Source: a bacterium
GTDB taxonomy: Bacteria; Hinthialibacterota; Hinthialibacteria; Hinthialibacterales; Hinthialibacteraceae
DNA length: 64,000 nucleotides
NCBI GenBank assembly: GCA_016125385.1
Contig: WGLV01000022.1
Location: 186,001 to 250,000, forward strand
Direction: 5' to 3'
In this document: positions 18,621-26,557 of the stretch, one piece after another
Numbering within the stretch: position 1 is the first letter of the stretch
Layout: every line of letters starts with the position of its first letter
Made by a program: the position numbers and the translations under genes
Notes under the pieces: generated by a model
Told to the model about the DNA's origin: nothing
Seen by the model: the letters and a program-made list of their open reading frames with translations, nothing else
The model's database searches: none

Positions 18621-18736
18621 ATCCTGTCTATCCAGATTCAGACGAATAGAACTCAATCCATCTCATTCAGACAACCTCAGCGCCAACGAGCGCGTTGGAT
18701 TCACACAACTCAAATACTCGCCCCAGGCGCTGCCTG
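18621..18736. repeat. Repeat A, full copy 2
   Basis: This is the near-duplicate of 18438-18552. Hairpin 1 is at 18680-18693 and hairpin 2 at 18724-18736, with the same loops CAACGA and GCT. The two copies lie 183 bases apart in direct orientation. Confidence 0.9.
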
Positions 18737-18858
18737 TGCTCCGGCTGGGGCGCAAACTTGAAAATTAATCCTTCCAAATTGCGGTTCTCTCTCCATCCTC
18801 GAAGCGCGCTTCATTCAAAACCCGTTGCACACATTCTGGGCCGTTCGTTTCATACGGC

Positions 18859-18966
18859 GGCGCCGGTTCGTGGAAGATTCCGCTCGCGCAAAAATGGAAC
18901 GTCCGGTGAAAGGACGAATAAACACGGGGATCACAACGCATGAAAAAAGCGTTGGGCCCAACGTAA
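18859..18966. repeat. Repeat B, copy 1
   Basis: This 108-base unit starts at GGCGCCGGTTCGTGG and ends at the palindrome CGTTGGGCCCAACG (18950-18963) plus TAA. It matches 19118-19226 almost base for base. A six-A run (18943-18948) beside the palindrome makes the minus strand look like a terminator. Confidence 0.9.
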
Positions 18967-19051
18967 CTTTCACGCATATCAAAAAATTTCGAGACAGGAC
19001 GGAAGAAAAGAAAGAACGGCAATATTCATTTCACATGACTCAATTTGGCGG

Positions 19052-19113
19052 CCTCAGGCCCAACGAGGCCGCTTGGTTCGCACAGCCCCAATACGTGCCC
19101 CGGCCGCTGGCCG
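19052..19113. repeat. Repeat A, compensated variant
   Basis: Hairpin 1 is GGCC-CAACGA-GGCC (19057-19070) and hairpin 2 is CGGCC-GCT-GGCCG (19101-19113). Against the other copies both stems have changed sequence but still pair, while the loops CAACGA and GCT and the 49-base offset are unchanged. It directly abuts repeat B copy 2. Confidence 0.85.
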
Positions 19114-19117
19114 CGGT

Positions 19118-19226
19118 GGCGCCGGTTCGTGGAAGATTCCGCTCGCGCAAAAATGGAACGTCCGGTGAAAGGATGAATAAACATGGGGATCGCAACGCAT
19201 GAAAAAACGCGTTGGGCCCAACGTAA
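19118..19226. repeat. Repeat B, copy 2
   Basis: This is the second copy of the 18859-18966 unit, in direct orientation, 109 bases long. It begins four bases after repeat A ends, so A and B may be parts of one composite element. Confidence 0.9.
19202..19224 (-). terminator. Terminator-like palindrome downstream of the HerA-like operon
   Basis: Read on the minus strand, the palindrome CGTTGGGCCCAACG is followed by CG and TTTTTT. It lies about 85 bases past the HerA-like stop codon, in the right orientation to end that transcript. It is part of repeat B. Confidence 0.55.
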
Positions 19227-19310
19227 TTCATCCGGCTTTGAATTGAGATGTGAAAAAAATCGCAGAAAAGTGGGAGGAAATACAAAAAAAAAACGGTGAT
19301 CTGAAATTCA

Positions 19311-20999
19311 TCACCCCTCAGGAAAATACCCCAGCGCCTTGTCCAGTTCGTCGTCCCGTTGTTCGTCTGAGCGGTCTCCCATCGCCTGATAAAAATCGGG
19401 GCCGTAATGCCGTGTCTTGACTACCACCGGCATGGGCGTGGCGTGCCCCAGAATCAGCGCCTGTTGTCGCGTGTCGAGCGAAGCCAGCACGTTGCGTAAC
19501 GCGGCCGCGCCTGAGACGCCAGTGAAGACGGCGGCGATGTCCTTCTCATCGTTGAGCAGCGCGGTGACGCGCGTGCCCAGCTGCGAGAGAATCTCGTCAT
19601 CGATGCCCGAGGGCCGCTGGTCGACCACCAGCAGCGAGACGAAATACTTGCGCAGTTCGCGCGCGATCACGCCGAAGATGGTCTGCCTTGCCGCTGCGGG
19701 GTTGAGAAACTTGTGCGCTTCTTCGATGGAGATCATCAGCGGGCGCGGACGGTCCTCGAGTTTTGTGGTGGCCATGTATTTTTCCGCCTGTTTCACCCAC
19801 GCGGCGTGAATCCGCCGAGTGATCAGGTTAGCCACCAGCAGGTACGCCAGCATGTTAGAGACGCGGCCGAATTCGAGATCGATGTTTTTGCCCGCCTTCA
19901 ATTCTTCGATCAGGCGTAGCACGTTGATCCGCGATGACGACGCTCCTTCGGCGAGTTTTTCCGGCTGATCGACGATAAAGGGCAGGGAACGGATCGCGCC
20001 CAGTTTTCGGTACAGCGCGGCGAGGCTTTCCTTGTTGGCGCCGATCTCCTCCGCCCAGTCCTTCATGCTCGCCGGCTCCCGGTCGAGCAGTTCGAGCATC
20101 CAGCGCTTTTTATAATGATTGCGCAGAATGTACGCGGTCTCGATGGCGGTGGAATGCAGATTCAGTTCATCCTGCAGTGGAGCGATGTCTTCCACTTCGA
20201 TCTCCGTCAACGGGATCTTCAATTCGAAGTCGAATGGAACATTGCGCGCCGATGCCGATTCGGGATCAAGCGTGCAGATGGCGACCTTGTGCCCGAACAG
20301 GTTCTTCAGCCCTTTGACGAATGAATCTTTCTGTGAACCCGACTCGGCGCGCGTCTGCCAGCCGTATTCGCTGTGCATGTCGAAAATCAGGTTGACCGCT
20401 TTGTTACTACGGATCAGTCCCGCCAGCACCAGCCGGGTGAGAAAGGTTTTGCCGGTGCCTGTCTTGCCGAAGACGCCGTTCGATCGTTCGATGAACCGGT
20501 CCAGATCGAGACAAACCTCCACGTCTTCCATGTCGAGCGGCGAACCCAGGCTGAAATACCGCCGGTCCGATCCATCTTCTCGGCCGAAGATCCGGTCGAC
20601 GTCGACCGCGCCCGCCTTGTACACGGTGGAAAAGTGCGCGGGTACGCTCTTGACCGGGCGCAGATCGTCCTCGCGCTTGAACTCGGCCTTGCGCTCGACC
20701 ATCAGCATGGGCTTGAGCGAGATGGTGGCGTAGGTGTGGTCGCCTTCCAGCACGTTAGAGAGCAGCGTCCGGCGGCCGGGCGGATCGCGCAGAATCGACG
20801 CGCTGGAGGCGTCGAGCCGCACGTCGGTGATCATCGAAAAGAAATCGTGGCGCGCGCCCTCGATCACCACGAACTTGCCGGCGCGCACGTCTTCGATCGA
20901 GACCCCGGCGTCGAGCCGCATCTCGATACCTTCCGACAGCGAGCCGGAGGTGACGGCGCCAAGCCGCTCTTCTTGATTCCGATTTAATCCGTCAGCCAT
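19311..20999 (-). CDS. HerA-like hexameric ATPase (DUF87 family)
   Basis: The 562-residue protein has an N-terminal beta-barrel-like region (about 15-130, HAS-barrel type). The HerA/FtsK-type ATPase core carries the P-loop GKTGTGKT (Lys184) and the Walker B strand PLMISIEEAHKF. A later VVDQRPSGIDDEILSQ segment matches the conserved R-x-P-S/G-x-x element of HerA proteins. HerA translocates DNA, with NurA nuclease in archaeal end resection or with varied partners in bacterial defence. No NurA is present; instead the gene overlaps a small upstream gene by 16 bases, so the two products probably work together. The role (DNA repair or defence) is open. Confidence 0.85.
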   Translation of the reverse strand: MADGLNRNQEERLGAVTSGSLSEGIEMRLDAGVSIEDVRAGKFVVIEGARHDFFSMITDVRLDASSASILRDPPGRRTLLSNVLEGDHTYATISLKPMLMVERKAEFKREDDLRPVKSVPAHFSTVYKAGAVDVDRIFGREDGSDRRYFSLGSPLDMEDVEVCLDLDRFIERSNGVFGKTGTGKTFLTRLVLAGLIRSNKAVNLIFDMHSEYGWQTRAESGSQKDSFVKGLKNLFGHKVAICTLDPESASARNVPFDFELKIPLTEIEVEDIAPLQDELNLHSTAIETAYILRNHYKKRWMLELLDREPASMKDWAEEIGANKESLAALYRKLGAIRSLPFIVDQPEKLAEGASSSRINVLRLIEELKAGKNIDLEFGRVSNMLAYLLVANLITRRIHAAWVKQAEKYMATTKLEDRPRPLMISIEEAHKFLNPAAARQTIFGVIARELRKYFVSLLVVDQRPSGIDDEILSQLGTRVTALLNDEKDIAAVFTGVSGAAALRNVLASLDTRQQALILGHATPMPVVVKTRHYGPDFYQAMGDRSDEQRDDELDKALGYFPEG

Positions 21000-21589
21000 G
21001 ATTCAAGCCGCGCGATCAGGCGGCGCAGGGTTTCATAGTCGTCGCGGTACACGTCCGAAATCGCCTTGCCGACGCGCACCGCTTCTTCGCGCCGCCAGCC
21101 GTGCGCCTCCAGCAGGTTTTTACACGCCCACAGCATCAGTTCTTCCGGCGCCGAGCGGTTTGAATCGCGCAGCCAGCGCAGAAAGCCGAGATCGTCCATT
21201 ACGCCGCGCAGTTCCTCATCGCCGCAGAGTTTGATCCCGGCGTGCAGCGCGGGCGGGCGGCCGGGCAGGCCAAAACGAAACGCGCCCCGAGTCCATTCGC
21301 CGATCAGCAGCGCCTGAAACTGTTTCTTGAGCAGGGTGGCGAGCTGCGGATACCGCTTTGGTATTTCATCTTCGGGGATGCCGAGCGCGGCGGGGCGCCG
21401 GTGGGAATCGAGGCTGGCGGTTTCGATGTTATAGACCACCGCCACGCATGCGGGATCGCTCCCCGCTGATATGAACGCGCCGAAGGCGGGGCCTTCGTGG
21501 CCTCGATGGCAATGGCCGGTGATTTCGACCGTGCTGGTCTGCACGATCTCACCCAGTATCTGATTGGATTCAGTGGTTTTGGGCGGCAT
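20984..21589 (-). CDS. Hypothetical protein paired with the HerA-like ATPase
   Basis: The 201-residue protein is soluble and has no signal peptide. The first 110 residues look beta-rich, with a Gly/His segment (TGHCHRGHEGPAFG), and could form a small barrel. The last 80 are helical and charged (LIARLESWLTD). I do not recognise the family. Its 3' end overlaps the HerA-like gene by 16 bases and both run the same way, a strong sign of coupled translation and joint function. By position it could be the adaptor or nuclease partner, but no nuclease motif is visible. Confidence 0.7.
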   Translation of the reverse strand: MPPKTTESNQILGEIVQTSTVEITGHCHRGHEGPAFGAFISAGSDPACVAVVYNIETASLDSHRRPAALGIPEDEIPKRYPQLATLLKKQFQALLIGEWTRGAFRFGLPGRPPALHAGIKLCGDEELRGVMDDLGFLRWLRDSNRSAPEELMLWACKNLLEAHGWRREEAVRVGKAISDVYRDDYETLRRLIARLESWLTD

Positions 21590-21786
21590 GGTGGTTTCAG
21601 TATGCCGATCCCGAGCGGCTGGAGCAATCCCCTTGGTGACGCTTGAATTTCCATTCCTCGCCTCGTTCGTTTAATGGGGATCGGTTATGTGGGGCCGAAG
21701 GGGATAAAATCCGTACCATGCGCCGATTTTTGAGCGGTGCGGCTTGATTTCTACGCTGCCGCTGATAGATTATTGATCGTTCTCAC

Positions 21787-21859
<73 letters not shown>

Positions 21860-21895
21860 TTCTCTGATTGCCTGATAATTGAAATTGTAAAATAC

Positions 21896-21929
21896 AAACC
21901 CCCGAAGATATCCGTCTTCGGGGGTTTTT
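21896..21929 (+). terminator. Strong terminator after tRNA-Ala
   Basis: The 13-base stem AAACCCCCGAAGA and TCTTCGGGGGTTT closes a six-base loop, with five T at the end. On the minus strand the stem is followed by a T-rich stretch, so it may also end the efflux operon, whose last stop is at 21960. Confidence 0.92.
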
Positions 21930-21959
21930 CGTGTTCAATTGCGATACGAAAATAATCGA

Positions 21960-23369
21960 TCAGGCGCCTCCGCCCAGCACGGCGTACAACCGGGCCTGAT
22001 TGGCGAAACGGATCAGTTGCAGATTCACCAGCTGTTGTCGGGCCGCATACAGCGACCGTTGTGAATCGAGTACGCCCAGATAACTGTCGATCCCTTTCTG
22101 ATAGCGTTCCTCTGAAAGGCCCAACGCCTTTTCAAATGCGTTCACCATCGATTCCTGCGCCTGAATACGCTCATCGATCGTGCCCTTCACAGCCAGTGCG
22201 TCCGCCGTCTCGCGAAACGCGTTTTGAATGGCGCTTTCATATTGCGTCAGCATGATGTCTTTCTCCGCCTGAGTGACTTGATAGGCGGAGCGAAGACGGC
22301 TGTCGAAAATCGGCAGAACGAGCTGCGGGGTGTAATTCCACGTCTCCGTTCCCGATTGAAAGAGCTTGGTCAGGTCGCCGCTGGCGGATCCAAATGTGGT
22401 TGTCAATGAGATGCGCGGGAAAAACGCCGCCCGCGCCGCGCCGATGCTGGCGTAAGCCGCTTTAAGGCGATGTTCCGCCGCGAGAATGTCCGGGCGGGCG
22501 AGAAGCGTTTCAGAAGGCAGGCCCGCCGAAATATCGCTCAGTGGCGCGACGCCGTTAAGATCGCCGGGCAGCAGGTCGCTAGGGATCGGATCCGTGGTCC
22601 CGGTTAACAACTGCAAAGCGTTCCGGTCCTGCGCCGTCATCTGGGTATACTGGCTGATGTCGACCCGAGCGGCGTCGACCTGGGTTTGGGCGCGTTGCAG
22701 ATCGAGTTCATTTGAGACGCCCGCTTCGAATCGCCTCCGGATCAGTTCATAGGTTTGCTTTTGCGCGTCGTACGTCGTTTTCGCCAGTTGAAGAATCTGT
22801 TGATCGGCGGCGAGCGCCAGATAGGCGTTCGTTATCTCAAACACCAGGGAGACGCGCGCCCCGCGTTGCGCTTCTTCGGTGGCGAGGTACTCTTCCAGAG
22901 CCTGATCCTTCAGACTGCGCAGACGGCCGAAAAAGTCGATCTCCCATGAACTGATGCCCAGGTCGACGCTGTACTGTTCCACGTCGATCGAGCCGCCGCC
23001 TCCATACGATGCGGCCGACATGCGCCGGTTGGCGCCCACGGCCGACGCGTCGATGGTGGGGAAAAGTTCGGCGCGTTGGATGCCGTACATCCCGCGGGCT
23101 TTCTGTACGTTGAGCGCGGCGAGCCGGAGATCGCGATTATTTTTCAGCGCCAGTTCGATGAGCGCCTTGAGTTGATCGTCGGCGATAAAGTCGCGCCACT
23201 CGATCTCCGACGCCATCGCGACGTCCGCCGATGCGCGCGCCGGTTGATACGCGGCGCCTTCGGGCCAGGAGGAGGGAATCGGGACGCCGGGCTGTTCGTA
23301 GCGCGGCGCCAGCGAGCAACCCTGAAATATCAGAACCGCGCAGGTTGTCAGGTACAGAAGTTTATTCAT
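21960..23369 (-). CDS. RND efflux outer-membrane channel lipoprotein (NodT/OprM family)
   Basis: The 469-residue protein has a lipoprotein signal peptide (LIFQGC, Cys at about residue 18) and two repeated outer-membrane efflux domains. Typical elements are SYGGGGSIDVEQYSVDLG, SWEIDFFGRLRSLKD in the first half and LARPDILAAEHRLKAAYASI in the second. Such trimers form the channel across the outer membrane for RND pumps. The ATG at 23369 overlaps the pump stop codon by eight bases, giving translational coupling, and the lipobox follows at the normal distance. An upstream ATG at 23432 would bury the signal peptide. Last gene of the tetR-controlled operon. Confidence 0.95.
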   Translation of the reverse strand: MNKLLYLTTCAVLIFQGCSLAPRYEQPGVPIPSSWPEGAAYQPARASADVAMASEIEWRDFIADDQLKALIELALKNNRDLRLAALNVQKARGMYGIQRAELFPTIDASAVGANRRMSAASYGGGGSIDVEQYSVDLGISSWEIDFFGRLRSLKDQALEEYLATEEAQRGARVSLVFEITNAYLALAADQQILQLAKTTYDAQKQTYELIRRRFEAGVSNELDLQRAQTQVDAARVDISQYTQMTAQDRNALQLLTGTTDPIPSDLLPGDLNGVAPLSDISAGLPSETLLARPDILAAEHRLKAAYASIGAARAAFFPRISLTTTFGSASGDLTKLFQSGTETWNYTPQLVLPIFDSRLRSAYQVTQAEKDIMLTQYESAIQNAFRETADALAVKGTIDERIQAQESMVNAFEKALGLSEERYQKGIDSYLGVLDSQRSLYAARQQLVNLQLIRFANQARLYAVLGGGA

Positions 23370-26300
23370 GATTCTTGCTTTCCATAGATTGAGTTGCTTG
23401 AGCAGCCGCCTGGTTATGTGTGCGCTTGCCAAGCATTCTTTCGATCAGAACAAAGAATAACGGCGCGAACAACGTGACCAGAAATGTTGAAGTCACCACG
23501 CCTCCCAGGACGCCCGTGCCAATGGCGACCTGAGCTCCCGCGCCGGCGCCGTTGGCGAACGCCAGTGGGATGACGCCGAAACCGAAGGCCATCGATGTCA
23601 TGACGATGGGGCGCAGACGAAGCCGGGCGCCTTCCAGCGTGGCTTCGATCAATCCCATGCCCGACTCAACGCGGTCTTTGGCGAACTGCACGATCAGAAT
23701 GGCGTTTTTCGTCGTTAATCCGAGCGTGGTCAACAAGCCGATCTGGAAGTACACGTCATTCGGCAACCCGCGCCACGTGGTGGCGATTACACCGCCGATG
23801 GCGCCAAGCGGCAGCGTCAATAATATAGAGATCGGGATGGGCCAGCTCTCATACAACGCCGCGAGGCAGAGAAAGATCACCAGCACCGAAAACGCGTACA
23901 GAGTGAGCGTTTGTGAGCCGGCGAGCCGTTCCTGATACGACAGGCCGCTCCAGTCATAGCCGATGCCTTGAGGCAGTTTGGCGACGAATTCCTCCATCGC
24001 CTTCATCGCCTCGCCTGAGCTCCGGCCCGGAGCAGGCTCGCCCCAGATGTTTACGGAGGGAAAGCCGTTAAAGCGTTCCAGTTTGGGTGAACCATACGAC
24101 CAGTGTCCGGTGGCGAATGCGTCGAAGGGAACCATCGTGCCCACCGTGTTTCGAACGTACAATTTTTTCAGATCGTCCGGCGTCATGCGGTAGGGAGCAT
24201 CCGCCTGAACGTAGACTCGCTTTACGCGCCCATTCTGGATGAAGTCGTTAACGTACGCGCTGCCGAACGCCGCGGAGATTGTTCTGTGAATCGATGAAAT
24301 CGGAACACCCATCGCCCCGGCGGTTTCCCAATCGACGTCAACCCGGTATTGTGGCACGTCGTCCAATCCATTGGGGCGGACTCGAACCAGACGAGGATCG
24401 TTGGACGCCATGCCGAGCAGTTGATTCCGCGCCGCGATAAGCGCCTCGTGCCCCACGCCGCCGCGATCCAACAGTTGGAAATCGAATCCCTTGCCTTGCC
24501 CCAGTTCGATGACCGCCGGAGGAGAAAACGCGAAAACCACCGCTCGCTTGATTTGTGAGAACGTGCCCATCGCCCGGCCGATCACCGCATCGACTTTCAA
24601 ATCGGGGCGATCGCGGAGTTTCCAGTCGCGCAGTTTGACGAAGGCCAGCCCCATGTTCTGACCGCGGCCGGAAAAACTGAATCCTGCGACGGTGAGGCAT
24701 GATTCGACCGCGTCGTGCTCGTTGGTCAGAAAATAATCCTGAACCTGATCGAGAACCGCCTGCGTTTGTTCCAGAGTCGAATTACCCGGCAGGGTGACCT
24801 GACCATACAAAATGCCCTGGTCTTCATTGGGCAGATAGGCGGTCGGCATTTTCTGGAACAGGTACCCCATCGCGGCCACGATGATGGCGAACAGAAAGAG
24901 GTAACGCAGTTTCTTCCGTAACGAGTGGTTCACCATGCGAAGATACAGATCGCGGGCTCCAAAGAAGGAGCGGTCGAACAGCCGGAAGAATGGCCGCATA
25001 AACCAGATGGCCGCCTCCGCCGGTTCGTGTCCCTTGGGAATCGGTTTGAGCAGCGAGGCGCACAGAACGGGCGTCAGTATCAAGGCCACCAACACGGATA
25101 ACAGCATGGACGCGATGATGGTGACGGAGAACTGACGGTAAATGACGCCGGTCGAACCGCCAAAAAACGCCATGGGGCCGAACACCGCTGATAACACAAG
25201 CCCGATTCCGATCAACGCGCTTGTGATCTGATCCATCGATTTCGCCGTGGCGGCTTTGGGGGGCAGCCCCTCTTCACTCATGATGCGTTCGACGTTTTCG
25301 ACCACGACGATGGCGTCGTCGACCAGCAGACCAATCGCGAGGACCATCGCGAACATGGTCAGCATGTTGATCGAAAAACCGAGCAGACCAAGGACGGCGA
25401 ATGTACCGAGAATGACCACCGGCACCGCGATGGTGGGGATCAGCGTCGCGCGCATGTTGCCCATGAAGAGGTACATGACGAGAAAGACCAGCACGATCGC
25501 CTCGAACAAGGTTTTAACCACTTCTTCAATGGCGACCTTGATGAATGGCGTGGTGTCGTATGGGTACACTACTTTCAATCCCGGAGGAAAGAACTTACTC
25601 ATTTCATCCAGTTTCGCCTTGATCCGGTCAGCCGTATCGAGCGCATTGGCGCCGGCCGCCTGACGGACTGCCATTCCGCCCGCCGGAACACCATTGAAAT
25701 TGACGACGTGGTCATACTGTTCGGTACCCAATTCGGTTCGTCCAACGTCCTTCACGCGAACAACGGAGCCGTCCGGATTGGTGCGGATGGGAACCGATGC
25801 GAATTCTTCCGGCGTTTTCAGCAAGTTTTGAACGATGATAGACGCATTGAGGCGCTGGCCTTCCACCGCCGGCATGCCGCCGAACTGACCGGCGGATATT
25901 TCGACGTTATATGCTTTCAGCGCATTGATGACGTCTTCAATCGTCAGGTTGTAGCTGGTCAACTTATTTGGATCCAACCAGACCCGCATGGCGTATTGCG
26001 TACCAAAGGTCATGACTTCACCCACGCCCGGCACACGCGACAACACCTTCTCCAGCGTGGACTGCATGTAATCCTTCAGGTCATCGCTGTCCATACTGCC
26101 GTTTTCAGAGATCAGGCTGATGATAATGAGATAATTGCGGGTTGATTTGCTGACCTTTACGCCCTGCCTTTGAACGACCTCGGGCAGGCTTGCCATGGCG
26201 AGTTGGAGTTTGTTCTGCACCTGCGACCAGGCGAGGTCCGGATCGGTTCCCGGTTCGAAGGTCAGCTCCACGCGTGACGATCCAGCCGAGTCGCTGGTGG

Positions 26301-26541
26301 CAGAGAGGTACAGCATGTTGTCAAAGCCCGTCATCTTCTGCTCGATGATCTGGGTGACGCTGTTTTCAACCGTTTCCGCCGACGCGCCTGGATAAAACGA
26401 CTCAATGGCGATGGAGGGCGGGGCGATGGGGGGATATTGAGAGATTGGCAGATTGTGAATCGCCAGACCGCCCGCCACCATCAAAACGATGGCGATGACC
26501 CAGGCAAAGACGGGCCGCTCTAGAAAAAATTTGGATAACAT
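23362..26541 (-). CDS. RND multidrug efflux permease (HAE1 family, AcrB/MexB-like)
   Basis: The 1059-residue permease has the start SKFFLERPVFAWVIAI typical of the HAE1 group. Twelve transmembrane helices are split by two large periplasmic loops. The proton-relay aspartate pair lies in GLLVDDAIVVVENVER. The second half opens with YLFLFAIIVAAMGYLF. The length and motifs match drug and solvent pumps rather than metal (CusA) pumps. The ATG at 26541 has CGGAGG upstream; a longer form from 26604 would add an unlikely Pro/Arg leader. The membrane-fusion gene ends 16 bases upstream and the channel gene overlaps its 3' end. Confidence 0.97.
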   Translation of the reverse strand: MLSKFFLERPVFAWVIAIVLMVAGGLAIHNLPISQYPPIAPPSIAIESFYPGASAETVENSVTQIIEQKMTGFDNMLYLSATSDSAGSSRVELTFEPGTDPDLAWSQVQNKLQLAMASLPEVVQRQGVKVSKSTRNYLIIISLISENGSMDSDDLKDYMQSTLEKVLSRVPGVGEVMTFGTQYAMRVWLDPNKLTSYNLTIEDVINALKAYNVEISAGQFGGMPAVEGQRLNASIIVQNLLKTPEEFASVPIRTNPDGSVVRVKDVGRTELGTEQYDHVVNFNGVPAGGMAVRQAAGANALDTADRIKAKLDEMSKFFPPGLKVVYPYDTTPFIKVAIEEVVKTLFEAIVLVFLVMYLFMGNMRATLIPTIAVPVVILGTFAVLGLLGFSINMLTMFAMVLAIGLLVDDAIVVVENVERIMSEEGLPPKAATAKSMDQITSALIGIGLVLSAVFGPMAFFGGSTGVIYRQFSVTIIASMLLSVLVALILTPVLCASLLKPIPKGHEPAEAAIWFMRPFFRLFDRSFFGARDLYLRMVNHSLRKKLRYLFLFAIIVAAMGYLFQKMPTAYLPNEDQGILYGQVTLPGNSTLEQTQAVLDQVQDYFLTNEHDAVESCLTVAGFSFSGRGQNMGLAFVKLRDWKLRDRPDLKVDAVIGRAMGTFSQIKRAVVFAFSPPAVIELGQGKGFDFQLLDRGGVGHEALIAARNQLLGMASNDPRLVRVRPNGLDDVPQYRVDVDWETAGAMGVPISSIHRTISAAFGSAYVNDFIQNGRVKRVYVQADAPYRMTPDDLKKLYVRNTVGTMVPFDAFATGHWSYGSPKLERFNGFPSVNIWGEPAPGRSSGEAMKAMEEFVAKLPQGIGYDWSGLSYQERLAGSQTLTLYAFSVLVIFLCLAALYESWPIPISILLTLPLGAIGGVIATTWRGLPNDVYFQIGLLTTLGLTTKNAILIVQFAKDRVESGMGLIEATLEGARLRLRPIVMTSMAFGFGVIPLAFANGAGAGAQVAIGTGVLGGVVTSTFLVTLFAPLFFVLIERMLGKRTHNQAAAQATQSMESKNHE

Positions 26542-26557
26542 CGTTGGCCTCCGGCGG

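Larger units (their letters stand above)
18303..19310. other. Gene-free region rich in structured repeats
   Basis: About 1 kb between the sugar transferase and the HerA-like gene has no convincing gene. It holds four copies of a two-hairpin element (A) and two copies of an unrelated repeat (B), listed separately. A run of TATCC/ATCCTG words (18601-18633) precedes the second full A copy. Short reading frames exist on both strands, but they simply translate the repeats and lack ribosome sites. Confidence 0.85.

Noticed and set aside
18438-18736. Possible CRISPR array from the regularly spaced repeats
   Set aside because: Only two near-identical 115-base units, far longer than CRISPR repeats, no regular spacers and no cas genes.
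18333-18768. Plus-strand reading frames across the repeat region
   Set aside because: They translate repeat A copies, carry the same peptide twice and have no ribosome site.
18765-19285. Minus-strand frames of 80-85 codons with similar N-termini
   Set aside because: The shared start comes from repeat B copies; composition and ribosome sites do not support real genes.
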